Assembly (NCBI GenBank): GCA_947454155.1 | Contig: CANGIT010000012.1 | Coordinates: 55,674-119,673 of the forward strand | Length of the DNA: 64,000 bases | Reading direction: 5' to 3' | From: Chitinophagaceae bacterium | Lineage (GTDB): Bacteria; Bacteroidota; Bacteroidia; Chitinophagales; Chitinophagaceae | In this document: in pieces, positions 1 to 7,281 of the stretch | How positions within the stretch are numbered: position 1 is the stretch's first letter | How the letters are laid out: every line of letters starts with the position of its first letter | Translations under genes and position numbers: made by a program | The notes under the pieces: generated by a model | What the model saw: the letters and a program-made list of their open reading frames with translations, nothing else | What the model was told of the DNA's origin: nothing | Databases searched by the model: none

Positions 1-151
1 TTCCTTCGTGTTCAGTTCCTGCGATGGCTTTGTTCAGGTTGTCGACATATGCCTGATGATGTTTGCCGTGATGGATGTGCATGGTTTGCTCATCGATATG
101 CGGCTCCAAAGCGTTGTGCGCATATGGCAGAGGTGCGAGTGTAAATGACAT
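1..151 (-). CDS. sod: Fe/Mn superoxide dismutase, N-terminal 50 residues (partial)
   Basis: Superoxide dismutase of the iron/manganese family, which turns superoxide into oxygen and hydrogen peroxide; no signal peptide is visible, so it is probably cytoplasmic. The fragment begins [18 protein letters not shown] and continues with [17 protein letters not shown] at about residues 24-40, the first helical hairpin of the family, which carries the first metal-ligand His. The start is the ATG at 151-149. The gene leaves the window on the left, so the residues that separate iron from manganese enzymes cannot be read. A satellite array begins 57 bp upstream of the start codon. Family assignment is confident; metal is unknown. 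Confidence 0.93.
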   Translation of the reverse strand, partial: MSFTLAPLPYAHNALEPHIDEQTMHIHHGKHHQAYVDNLNKAIAGTEHEG

Positions 152-186
152 ATTGGTATGATTTATTAGTGATGAAATTTTGAGTG

Positions 187-194
187 CGAAGGTA
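187..194 (-). promoter_or_regulatory. Possible -7 box of the sod gene
   Basis: On the minus strand this reads TACCTTCG, one mismatch from the Bacteroidota -7 consensus TAnnTTTG, and lies 36 bp before the sod start codon. The -33 region would fall at the edge of the heptamer array. Weak, single-element evidence. Confidence 0.35.
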
Positions 195-208
195 CTGGTT
201 TCTGGAAA

Positions 209-662
209 CTTGATACCAGATTCTTGATACTAGGTTCTAGATTCTTGATACTAGGTTCTAGATTCTTGATACTAGGTTCTAGATTCTTGATACTAGGTTC
301 TAGATTCTTGATACTAGATTCTAGATATCCAGCATCCAGCATCCAGCATCCAGTATCCAGCATCCAGTATCCAGCATCCAGTATCCAGCATCCAGTATCC
401 AGCATCCAGCATCCAGCATCCAGCATCCAGTATCCAGTATCCAGCATCCAGCATCCAGCATCCAGTATCCAGCATCCAGTATCCAGCATCCAGTATCCAG
501 CATCCAGCATCCAGCATCCAGCATCCAGTATCCAGTATCAAGTTTCCAGCATCCAGTATCCAGCATCCAGTATCCAGCATCCAGCATCCAGTATCCAGTA
601 TCCAGCATCCAGTATCCAGTATCCAGCATCCAGTATCCAGCATCCAGTATCCAGCATCCAGC
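209..662. repeat. Heptanucleotide satellite array, two sub-blocks
   Basis: The whole stretch is built from 7-bp units. Block 1 (209-327) cycles three diverged heptamers, CTTGATA, CTAGGTT and CTAGATT, giving a 21-bp higher-order unit. After a single extra base at 328, block 2 (329-657) is 47 heptamers in perfect phase, almost all CCAGCAT or CCAGTAT, with one variant (CAAGTTT, about 539-545), ending in a partial CCAGC at 658-662. All fit a loose CYWGNNT pattern. The array starts just upstream of the sod promoter region and ends directly at the tadA stop codon. Because 7 is not a multiple of 3, every frame gives the same seven-residue peptide repeat, which explains the long but spurious open frames here. 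Confidence 0.97.
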
Positions 663-1109
663 TCACCTCAGTTTCTTGAAAAACGTTTTCATCAGCAACG
701 CACATTCTTCTTCCATTACCCCGCCGATGATTTCAGATTTGGGATGAAAGGGATTGTTGGTGCCGGTGCTTTTTCTGTAGCTGTTTTTTTCGTCGTAGGC
801 CCCAAAAACGATACGCCCTATTTTACTCCAGTAAAGCGCACCGCTGCACATCAAACAAGGCTCAACCGTAACGTACAAAGTGGCCTCGGGCAGGTATTTG
901 CTCCCCAGATAGCTGAAGGCAGTGGTTAATGCCAGCACCTCGGCATGTGCGGTACTGTCATTCAGCAACTCCACTTGATTATGCCCGCGGGCAATGATTT
1001 TGTCCTGCATCACTACAACGGCACCGATGGGCACTTCCTCTTTGTCGAATGCCTTCTGTGCTTCAGCCAGCGCCAGCTTCATGTAATGTTCGTCGGAAAA
1101 ATTCATCAT
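663..1109 (-). CDS. tadA: tRNA-specific adenosine deaminase / nucleoside deaminase
   Basis: Zinc-dependent deaminase of the CMP/dCMP family. Its TadA members convert A34 to inosine in the anticodon of tRNA-Arg(ACG). The 148-residue length fits. The zinc site is complete: His55 and Glu57 in the HAEV motif and Cys85/Cys88 in PCLMC. VPIGAVVV near residue 26 is the typical first strand. Close relatives of this length include guanine or cytosine deaminases, so tRNA specificity is inferred from overall likeness. The start could be either of two adjacent ATGs (1109 or 1106). The stop codon directly abuts the heptamer satellite, leaving no room for a terminator. Confidence 0.88.
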   Translation of the reverse strand: MMNFSDEHYMKLALAEAQKAFDKEEVPIGAVVVMQDKIIARGHNQVELLNDSTAHAEVLALTTAFSYLGSKYLPEATLYVTVEPCLMCSGALYWSKIGRIVFGAYDEKNSYRKSTGTNNPFHPKSEIIGGVMEEECALLMKTFFKKLR

Positions 1110-1232
1110 GACCCAGGATTGTGTTTATGAGGTTTAATGGGTTTAATTGTTTAAAAAGGTTGGGCTGAGGCTTAATCAATTGAATACCTTCAAACTTAGA
1201 AACCTTTTGAACTTGTTCTGTGAAACAGCACC

Positions 1233-1240
1233 TAACTTTA
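1233..1240 (+). promoter_or_regulatory. Likely -7 box of the aldehyde dehydrogenase gene
   Basis: TAACTTTA, one mismatch from TAnnTTTG, with a TTTG at 1206-1209 (spacer 23, longer than the usual 19-21). It would place transcription start near 1246 and supports translation from the ATG at 1255 and not from the in-frame ATG at 1147. Confidence 0.4.
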
Positions 1241-1254
1241 CCAAAAATACGGAT

Positions 1255-2628
1255 ATGGATTTGCTTTCTTCTTTAACCGCCATGCGAAATTATTATGATA
1301 CTGGTGTTACGCAATCAGCTGTGTTCCGCAAGCAGCAATTGCAGAAGCTTCGGTCAGTGGTGATGCAGTATGAAAATGATATTTATCAGGCGCTTCATCA
1401 GGATCTGAAAAAAAACAAAGAGGAATGCTGGTTGACGGAGAATGGCATCTTGTTGCATGAGATCAATCATGCACTGAAGCATATAGACAGCTGGATGAAA
1501 CCGAAAAAAGTGAAAACTAACCTGCTGAATCTGCCTTCTCAAAGCTATATCTTCAAAGAACCTCTTGGCGTGGTACTGATTATCAGTCCCTGGAATTATC
1601 CATTGCAATTGTTGCTGAATCCGCTGGTGGGCGCCATTGCCGCAGGCAATTGTGCTGTACTCAAATCTTCGGAATATGCACCCGCCACCAGTGAATTGAT
1701 GAAGAAAATGATCACGGAAACCTTCGACAGCCGCTATGTGCTTTTCACGGAAGGTGATGGTGCCGTTATCGTCCCAGAAATGATGAATCATTTCGTCTTT
1801 GATCATGTATTGTTCACCGGTAGTATTGCTGTGGGCAAAGCTGTTTACCAACTAGCTGCAAAAAATCTGGTGCCGGTCACTTTGGAATTAGGCGGCAAAA
1901 GTCCCTGTGTGGTGGAAGCCGATGCGGATATTGATGTGGCTGCGCGGAGAATTGTGATGACAAAGTTTTCCAATTGCGGACAAATTTGCATCGCCCCGGA
2001 TTATCTGCTGGTGCACGAATCCGTGAAAGAAAAACTGGTAAAGGCCTTGATTTCCACCATCAACAAATTTTATAATGAAGATCCTTCCGCAGTGGAACAT
2101 TATGGCAAAATCATCAATGGAAAACAATTTGACAGAATCATCGGTTACCTGCAACAAGGCCGCATCTTACATGGGGGCATCCACGATAAATCAAAGTTGT
2201 TCATCGCGCCTACTCTATTGGACAATGTTGATGTGGATAGCGCTGTGATGCAGGAAGAAATTTTTGGTCCCGTATTGCCCATCATCAGTTTCAAAGAAAA
2301 AGAAGAAGCTTTGACCCTCATCGCCCGGCACAAGAATCCGCTTGCCTTTTATGTGTTCACCAGAAGCAAATCCAAAGAAAATACCTGGCTGAAAGAAGTG
2401 GCTTTTGGTGGCGGATGCGTCAACAATACCGGTATGCAATTTATGAACCATGATCTTCCATTTGGGGGCAGAGGCTTTAGCGGAACAGGCCGGTATCACG
2501 GCAAGTACAGTTTTGATACTTTCAGCCATGAAAAATCCGTTTTAAAAACACCTAACTGGTTTGATCCTTCCATGAAGTATCCACCGATGAAAGGGAAGCT
2601 CAACCTGCTTAAAAAAATATTCGGGTAG
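1255..2628 (+). CDS. Aldehyde dehydrogenase, class 3 (fatty aldehyde type)
   Basis: NAD(P)-dependent oxidation of aldehydes to carboxylic acids, 457 residues, the length of the class-3 / YwdH-like branch. Visible hallmarks: SPWNYPLQL and AAGNCAVLKSSEYAPATS for cofactor binding, general base Glu211 in LELGGKSP, nucleophile Cys245 in GQICIAPDY, and EEIFGPVLP plus PFGGRGFSG near the C-terminus. The ATG at 1255 is preferred: the 36 residues encoded between an upstream in-frame ATG (1147) and 1255 show no family similarity and the likely promoter lies between them. The glutathione peroxidase gene follows within 26 bp, so the two may form an operon for detoxifying lipid peroxidation products (inference). 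Confidence 0.9.
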   Translation: MDLLSSLTAMRNYYDTGVTQSAVFRKQQLQKLRSVVMQYENDIYQALHQDLKKNKEECWLTENGILLHEINHALKHIDSWMKPKKVKTNLLNLPSQSYIFKEPLGVVLIISPWNYPLQLLLNPLVGAIAAGNCAVLKSSEYAPATSELMKKMITETFDSRYVLFTEGDGAVIVPEMMNHFVFDHVLFTGSIAVGKAVYQLAAKNLVPVTLELGGKSPCVVEADADIDVAARRIVMTKFSNCGQICIAPDYLLVHESVKEKLVKALISTINKFYNEDPSAVEHYGKIINGKQFDRIIGYLQQGRILHGGIHDKSKLFIAPTLLDNVDVDSAVMQEEIFGPVLPIISFKEKEEALTLIARHKNPLAFYVFTRSKSKENTWLKEVAFGGGCVNNTGMQFMNHDLPFGGRGFSGTGRYHGKYSFDTFSHEKSVLKTPNWFDPSMKYPPMKGKLNLLKKIFG

Positions 2629-2653
2629 ACCGGTGAAAAAGAAAGTCAACAAG

Positions 2654-3325
2654 ATGAAAACGACAATCATTGCTGCCATCCTGCTTATTGCAGGAGCAAT
2701 CACCTACATTGTGGTGCCCACTAAAAAAAATTCAAACATGAATTTCAGACAAAGAGTAACAAAGGTTTTTTATCCGTTGATCATGAAGTTGAGTCCTTCA
2801 AACAGCCTGACCAATGTAGGAGATCATCAGGTGAAACCTATCGTTGATTTCTACACACTGAACGCGCAACTGATTGATGGCACCGTACTCAATTTTTCAA
2901 CCCTCAAGGGAAAGAAGATCATGCTGGTCAATACAGCTTCTGATTGCGGCTTTACGGCGCAGTATGAGGCGCTGGAAAACTTGTATCAACAACATAAAGA
3001 CAGTCTCGTGATCATCGGATTTCCGGCCAATGATTTCGGCAACCAGGAAAAATATTCCAATGAAAAGATTGCTGGATTTTGTAAAAAAAATTATGGTGTC
3101 ACCTTTCCGCTGGCTGCCAAAGCTGTGGTGGTCAGCAACAAAAACCAGCATCCTGTTTACCAATGGCTTACCGACGCCTCACGCAACGGCTGGAATCATC
3201 AGTCACCCACCTGGAATTTCTGCAAGTATCTGATAGATGAAAAAGGCACGCTTGTAGGATTTTACAATTCAAGTGTGCAACCGGAGGAGGTGTTGGTTAG
3301 TGTTTGTTATCATTCAGGTTTGTGA
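2654..3325 (+). CDS. Glutathione peroxidase-like peroxidase, membrane anchored or exported
   Basis: Thioredoxin-fold peroxidase reducing hydroperoxides. Catalytic residues of the family are present: peroxidatic Cys98 in TASDCGFT, Gln in FPANDFGNQE, and Trp-Asn in SPTWNFCKYL. Cys replaces selenocysteine, as in most bacterial members. In FPANDF the Cys found in many thioredoxin-dependent plant and yeast enzymes is Ala; another Cys occurs in AGFCKKNYG. A hydrophobic N-terminal stretch (MKTTIIAAILLIAGAITYIVV) acts as a signal anchor, so it faces the periplasm. A GTG at 2633 would add seven residues; the ATG at 2654 gives the cleaner signal sequence. It follows the aldehyde dehydrogenase on the same strand. 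Confidence 0.88.
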   Translation: MKTTIIAAILLIAGAITYIVVPTKKNSNMNFRQRVTKVFYPLIMKLSPSNSLTNVGDHQVKPIVDFYTLNAQLIDGTVLNFSTLKGKKIMLVNTASDCGFTAQYEALENLYQQHKDSLVIIGFPANDFGNQEKYSNEKIAGFCKKNYGVTFPLAAKAVVVSNKNQHPVYQWLTDASRNGWNHQSPTWNFCKYLIDEKGTLVGFYNSSVQPEEVLVSVCYHSGL

Positions 3326-3398
3326 TTTGTAATTTGTGATGAAGGAATGTCGCTGTTAATTTTGTATTTGGCTATTACCCCAATCACTAATCACAAAT
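3318..3398. repeat. Short remnants of a second heptamer repeat family flanking a convergent gap
   Basis: Three heptamers GTTTGTG, ATTTGTA, ATTTGTG at 3318-3338 and, facing them, CACTAAT, CACAAAT at 3385-3398. The 9-bp inverted pair ATTTGTGAT (3332-3340) and ATCACAAAT (3390-3398) could fold with a 49-nt loop between two convergent genes, but it is too loose to call a terminator. The peroxidase stop codon lies inside the first heptamer run. Confidence 0.5.
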
Positions 3399-3407
3399 AA
3401 AAAAAAT

Positions 3408-4445
3408 CTACAACGGACAGTTCTGATGATAGTCGATGATTTCGATGGGAATGTGCGGAAACTGATAATCCTTGTAATGTGCGGTAATTTCATCCAGTAC
3501 TTCGTTGATGGCTTCCGGTGAGGTAAGGGTCACCAAACGGTACCTGAATTCTTTGATGCCGGGCAAGCCTTTGAGATAATTGGTATAATGCCTGCGCATT
3601 TCGTTGATGCCCACCACGGGGCCTTTCCATTCGATGGAGCGTTGCAGATGTTTTTTGCAAACCTGCACGCGTTCTTCGAGGGTAGGGGGAGGCAAGATGG
3701 TTTTGTCTTTGAGGTAGGCTTTGATTTCTCTGAATATCCAGGGATAACCGATGGCGGCTCGTCCAATCATGATGCCGTCTACGCCAAATCTATTTTTATA
3801 GTCCAGTGCTTTTTGCGGTGAATCGATATCGCCATTGCCGAAAATGGGAATGTTGATCCTGGGATTGTTTTTCACTTTGGCGATAAGGGTCCAATCGGCC
3901 TCGCCTTTATACAATTGCGCTCTGGTTCTGCCATGGATGGAAAGCGCCTTGATGCCCACATCCTGCAGTCTTTCCGCTACTTCTTCTATGTTCTTGCTGT
4001 TTTCATCCCAGCCCAGTCGCGTTTTTACGGTAACAGGCAGAGAGGTACTCTTTACAACGGCTTCGGTTAAACGCACCATGAGGTCGATGTCTTTCAACAC
4101 ACCGGCACCCGCACCTTTGCTCACCACTTTTTTTACCGGACAACCAAAATTGATGTCCACCAGATCGGGGTTCACTGTTTCGCAAATCCGCGCACTCATG
4201 GCCATGGCTTCTTCATCTCCGCCGAATATCTGTATGCCGAAGGGTCTTTCCTCTTCGGTGAAATCCAGTTTCTTCTTGCTCTTCATGGCATCTCTGATCA
4301 GCCCTTCACTGCTGATGAATTCGCTGTACATCAGATCGGCACCATTGTCTTTGCAAACCGCACGGAAAGGCGGGTCGCTCACATCTTCCATGGGAGCCAG
4401 CAGCAGCGGGAATTCGGGTAATACGATGTTGCCGATTTTGGGCAT
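3408..4445 (-). CDS. dusB: tRNA dihydrouridine synthase
   Basis: FMN-dependent reduction of uridine to dihydrouridine in tRNA, cytoplasmic, 345 residues. TIM-barrel FMN domain with LLLAPMEDVSDPPFR at 14-28, the catalytic Cys102 in DINFGCPVKKV, VKTRLGWD, and SIHGRTRAQLYKGEADW, all typical of the DusB branch. A longer frame to 4496 exists but would overlap the divergent protease gene and add 17 residues unlike the family, so the ATG at 4445-4443 was chosen. Its 46-bp spacing from the start of the divergent protease gene implies back-to-back promoters. Confidence 0.93.
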   Translation of the reverse strand: MPKIGNIVLPEFPLLLAPMEDVSDPPFRAVCKDNGADLMYSEFISSEGLIRDAMKSKKKLDFTEEERPFGIQIFGGDEEAMAMSARICETVNPDLVDINFGCPVKKVVSKGAGAGVLKDIDLMVRLTEAVVKSTSLPVTVKTRLGWDENSKNIEEVAERLQDVGIKALSIHGRTRAQLYKGEADWTLIAKVKNNPRINIPIFGNGDIDSPQKALDYKNRFGVDGIMIGRAAIGYPWIFREIKAYLKDKTILPPPTLEERVQVCKKHLQRSIEWKGPVVGINEMRRHYTNYLKGLPGIKEFRYRLVTLTSPEAINEVLDEITAHYKDYQFPHIPIEIIDYHQNCPL

Positions 4446-4490
4446 ATGATTAGTATATTGCAGCGCGAAAGTAAGCATTAAACCTCGGCT

Positions 4491-5474
4491 ATGCAATATA
4501 AAAGCAATAAAGGATTCACGGGTTGGGGACAGTTTGGCATGCTCCTGCTGTTTACCGGAATCGGTATGTTTCTGGGTTCAATTGTGCAAGTGGTCATGAG
4601 CTTATCCATCATTCCCGACGGCACGCCATTCGAAAAGATGGGTGATGCGATTTTGATAGCGATGAAAAACCCCGAAAATGTTGGCTTACTGAGATGGATT
4701 CAGTTTGTGAGTACCATTTTCATGTTCATGCTTCCAGCTGTCACCTACTCTTTCGTCACCAATGGAAAGGAAATGATATGGATGGGATTCAGCCGATACA
4801 TCAGCATCTATCAAATCATCCTCGGTTTTCTGATCATTTTTACGGCCGGCCTGCTGGGAGGTCCATTGCAGGATATATCACAACGTATGCTGGCTCATTT
4901 TCCTTCATTCGATGCGCTTGCACAAAGAATGGAAAATCTGTACAACGACCAGATTCAGGCGATGGGGCATCTCAACAGTACTACCGATTTTATGTTGGCA
5001 CTTGTGATCATGGCTTTTTTACCGGCTGTGTTTGAAGAACTTTTTTTCAGGGCCACGATGCAAACCCTTTTTGTGAAATGGTGGAAAAAGCCGCTGTTGG
5101 CTATCATCGTCACCTCGCTTATTTTCAGTCTGGTTCATGCTTCCATTTATCTTTTTTTCACCCGAGCCTTGTTGGGTTTCGCTTTGGGCCTCATGTACCA
5201 TCATACCAAAAACATCTGGGTGAATGTTGTGGCACATTTCATGAACAACGCCATCGCCACCGCACAACTTTATGTGTTAAGTCAAAAGCATGTAAAAATT
5301 GCTCCGGAGAATATGGACATGAAAGTGGATGGGTGGATGGGCATCATCGCTTTAGTTGTGTTGGTTTTCCTTTTTAACATACTGAAAAAATATTCTGAAG
5401 TCAACAAGATGCGCATATATACCAGAGAACAATCGCTGATGGCTCATTATGAGTCAGGACACCCATTTGCCTGA
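4491..5474 (+). CDS. CPBP family intramembrane metalloprotease
   Basis: Membrane-embedded glutamic/zinc protease of the CAAX prenyl protease 2 / bacteriocin-processing (Abi) family, 327 residues with about eight hydrophobic segments. The family core is intact: paired Glu182-Glu183 and Arg187 in FEELFFR, His216 in FSLVHAS, and His249 in VVAHFMNN. Bacterial CPBP proteins have been linked to peptide maturation and self-immunity, but the substrate here is unknown. It is transcribed divergently from dusB and followed at 65 bp by cdsA; nothing suggests a nearby bacteriocin gene. Confidence 0.87.
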   Translation: MQYKSNKGFTGWGQFGMLLLFTGIGMFLGSIVQVVMSLSIIPDGTPFEKMGDAILIAMKNPENVGLLRWIQFVSTIFMFMLPAVTYSFVTNGKEMIWMGFSRYISIYQIILGFLIIFTAGLLGGPLQDISQRMLAHFPSFDALAQRMENLYNDQIQAMGHLNSTTDFMLALVIMAFLPAVFEELFFRATMQTLFVKWWKKPLLAIIVTSLIFSLVHASIYLFFTRALLGFALGLMYHHTKNIWVNVVAHFMNNAIATAQLYVLSQKHVKIAPENMDMKVDGWMGIIALVVLVFLFNILKKYSEVNKMRIYTREQSLMAHYESGHPFA

Positions 5475-5538
5475 TCCCATCATGCCAAATGATACTTGCG
5501 TAACTCAATAATTCTACATCAACATCATCAACTTTACA

Positions 5539-6219
5539 ATGGCTTTAGATATTTCCACCTTCAAAACCCGTGCACTCACCGCCCTCATATTTGTTGTCGT
5601 GATGCTCGGTGGTTTGCTTTTTCATCCATTGGCGTTTCGGGTATTGATGGCGCTGATCATGGCCGGCTGTGGTTATGAGTTTGTTCAAATTGTGCGACTC
5701 ATCACCCAAAAGACATATGCAAGTTTAATGCTGGTGATTATTCCCTACATCATTCTGCCGATGGTGATGTTGTATGACCTGGGAATGCATTCACCCGTTT
5801 CTTCCGAAAAGTATTCTCCCTTGCTGCCATGTGGAATTATCTTTTCGATTTGGATCAACGATACCATGGCTTACATTGTTGGCTCTTTGATAGGTAGGAC
5901 TCCACTCAGTAAAGTTTCTCCCAAGAAAACCATTGAAGGCACACTGGGTGGAATTGTTTTGGCTGTGGCCACCATCACTTTTCTGGGCACGATAATTCCT
6001 TCGGCAAAAATCATCAGCGGAAAAGAATGGGCCATCATCTCACTGCTTTGCGCAGTCATGGGTACCCTTGGTGATCTTATCGAAAGCAAATTGAAACGTA
6101 CCGCCGGCATCAAAGATAGTGGCAGTATCCTACCCGGGCATGGCGGATTCCTGGATCGCTTCGACTCACTCTTGTTGGCTGTACCAGCCGTTTGGATTTA
6201 TGTGAAATGGCTGATGTGA
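5539..6219 (+). CDS. cdsA: Phosphatidate cytidylyltransferase (short form)
   Basis: Makes CDP-diacylglycerol from phosphatidic acid and CTP in the inner membrane, the entry point to phospholipids. The family signature is complete near the C-terminus: SKVSPKKTIEGT, DLIESKLKRTAGIKDSG and PGHGGFLDRFDS, holding the catalytic Asp residues. At 226 residues it is clearly shorter than typical CdsA (about 265-285); the missing part seems to be transmembrane helices between the N-terminal segment and INDTMAYIVGSLIGR. No frameshift is apparent. psd follows 106 bp downstream but has its own promoter, and both act in phosphatidylethanolamine synthesis. Confidence 0.9.
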   Translation: MALDISTFKTRALTALIFVVVMLGGLLFHPLAFRVLMALIMAGCGYEFVQIVRLITQKTYASLMLVIIPYIILPMVMLYDLGMHSPVSSEKYSPLLPCGIIFSIWINDTMAYIVGSLIGRTPLSKVSPKKTIEGTLGGIVLAVATITFLGTIIPSAKIISGKEWAIISLLCAVMGTLGDLIESKLKRTAGIKDSGSILPGHGGFLDRFDSLLLAVPAVWIYVKWLM

Positions 6220-6298
6220 TTGAGGTTTTACTGAAATATCCTGATGGCAGGTATTGTTTCTTTCTTCAAATCAATCTTACGCTTTACACTCTTCTTCT

Positions 6299-6306
6299 TA
6301 CATTTG
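6299..6306 (+). promoter_or_regulatory. -7 box of psd
   Basis: TACATTTG, an exact TAnnTTTG match 20 bp before the ATG at 6326. It lies inside the region that a longer open frame (from 6254) would translate, so it also rules against that longer start. Confidence 0.6.
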
Positions 6307-6325
6307 CGCTTTAAAAATTTTAATC

Positions 6326-6985
6326 ATGACCATACATCGCGAAGGATATAAGTCGATAGGCTGGGTGGGCCTGGTGCTGCTGGTGCTGAACATCGTTTGT
6401 TACAAACTGATGTGTTGCTGTTCTTGCAACTGGATCTGCAACATCTTTGCAGGAATCTCTTTGATTTTCTTTTTGTTTGTTGTTTCATTTTTCAGAATTC
6501 CTTCCCGCAAACTGACCATTGACGACAAAGCGGTGGTGTCTCCCTGCGATGGAAAAGTGGTGGTGATTGAAGAGGTAGTTGATGAGGAATATTTCAAAGA
6601 AAAGCGCTTACAGGTTTCCATCTTCATGAGCCCCGCCAATGTACACGTGAACAGAAACCCGGTTTCGGGCCAAGTGGTGTACAATCAGTATCACAAAGGA
6701 AAATACCTGGTGGCCTGGAATCCCAAATCATCTACCGAAAATGAAAGACATTCTGTGGTGATAAAAAAAGGCAATACCGAAATTCTGGTGAAGCAAATTG
6801 CGGGCGCTGTGGCCAAACGTATAGTAAATTACCTTTCAGTGGGCCAGGAAGTTAAACAAACGGAGGAATTGGGTTTTATTAAATTCGGCAGTCGTGTAGA
6901 TTTGCTGTTGCCTGTGGGCACAAAGATCGATGTGGCGCTCAATGAAGTGGTCAAAGGGGGTGTTTCTGTTATCGCCACACTCTGA
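6326..6985 (+). CDS. psd: Phosphatidylserine decarboxylase, short pyruvoyl-dependent type
   Basis: Decarboxylates phosphatidylserine to phosphatidylethanolamine at the inner membrane. The 219-residue protein belongs to the short class whose proenzyme cuts itself between Gly188 and Ser189 of the FGSR motif to create the pyruvoyl group. MSPANVHVNRNPVSG at 101-115 and SPCDGKVV at 72-79 are family landmarks. Two hydrophobic segments at about 11-28 and 38-56 anchor it; the linker between them is strikingly Cys-rich (CCCSC at 30-34). The ATG at 6326 follows a good promoter by 20 bp and the N-terminus MTIHREGYKSI is typical of Bacteroidota members. Confidence 0.92.
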   Translation: MTIHREGYKSIGWVGLVLLVLNIVCYKLMCCCSCNWICNIFAGISLIFFLFVVSFFRIPSRKLTIDDKAVVSPCDGKVVVIEEVVDEEYFKEKRLQVSIFMSPANVHVNRNPVSGQVVYNQYHKGKYLVAWNPKSSTENERHSVVIKKGNTEILVKQIAGAVAKRIVNYLSVGQEVKQTEELGFIKFGSRVDLLLPVGTKIDVALNEVVKGGVSVIATL

Positions 6986-7006
6986 TTTTTTTTAACAAGG
7001 CAATCA

Positions 7007-7037
7007 TTGTGTCTGTAAAAATTAATTCCTATTTTTA
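7007..7037 (+). promoter_or_regulatory. Promoter of the small Cys/Lys-rich gene
   Basis: TTG at 7007-7009, a 20-bp spacer, then TATTTTTA at 7030-7037 (one mismatch from TAnnTTTG). Predicted transcription start lies near 7043, 15 bp before the ATG. Confidence 0.5.
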
Positions 7038-7057
7038 TTGTCTTAAAAAATAACATC

Positions 7058-7237
7058 ATGAAAAAATTATTATTACTCGCCACTGCCGCTTTCCTGGTTA
7101 GTGGAGTTGCTTTTTCTCAGGATCATGAGAAAAAATGTGCAAAAGGAAAAACCTGCTGCAACAAATCTAAAAAATCTTGCTGCAAGGATAAGAAGAAAGC
7201 AGAAGGTGAATCGGATGCAGAAAAGAAATCTAACTAA
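7058..7237 (+). CDS. Small secreted Cys/Lys-rich protein, 59 residues
   Basis: A previously easy-to-miss gene: signal peptide MKKLLLLATAAFLVSGVAFS with probable cleavage before Gln21, then a 39-residue mature part with five Cys (27, 33, 34, 41, 42), two of them as CC pairs, in a very Lys-rich background. It has its own promoter upstream and a strong terminator 17 bp after the stop, so it looks monocistronic. A different-frame open frame at 7101-7319 overlaps it but has neither signal peptide nor promoter. I recognise no family; the Cys pattern would suit metal binding or disulfides in the periplasm (speculation). Confidence 0.72.
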   Translation: MKKLLLLATAAFLVSGVAFSQDHEKKCAKGKTCCNKSKKSCCKDKKKAEGESDAEKKSN

Positions 7238-7253
7238 TTCGCTTCTCAAAAAA

Positions 7254-7280
7254 AACCTCTCAGAAACGAGAGGTTTTTTA
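7254..7280. terminator. Bidirectional rho-independent terminator
   Basis: Perfect 8-bp stem AACCTCTC / GAGAGGTT (7254-7261 with 7268-7275), 6-nt loop, T-run after it and A-run before it. It can serve both the small gene on the plus strand and the nucleotidase gene ending at 7282 on the minus strand. Confidence 0.9.
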
Positions 7281-7281
7281 T

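Noticed and set aside
209..662. Satellite considered as a CRISPR array
   Set aside because: Units are 7 bp with no unique spacers and there are no cas genes.
166..679. Several overlapping open frames of 100-150 residues with MLDTGCW / ASSIQHP repeats
   Set aside because: They are products of the 7-bp satellite, which gives the same peptide in every frame on each strand; no start signals or real protein composition.
1147..1254. Longer start for the aldehyde dehydrogenase
   Set aside because: The 36 extra residues are unlike the family and a likely -7 box lies at 1233-1240.
3332..3398. Inverted repeat as a terminator between peroxidase and dusB
   Set aside because: Only 9 bp, AT-rich and with a 49-nt loop; better explained as facing heptamer repeats.
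4446..4496. Longer start for dusB
   Set aside because: Would overlap the start of the divergent protease gene and adds residues not found in DusB.
5539..6219. cdsA as a pseudogene
   Set aside because: Short, but the signature motifs are intact and the frame is uninterrupted.
6254..6325. Longer start for psd
   Set aside because: Contains an exact -7 promoter box; MTIHREGYKSI is the normal N-terminus.
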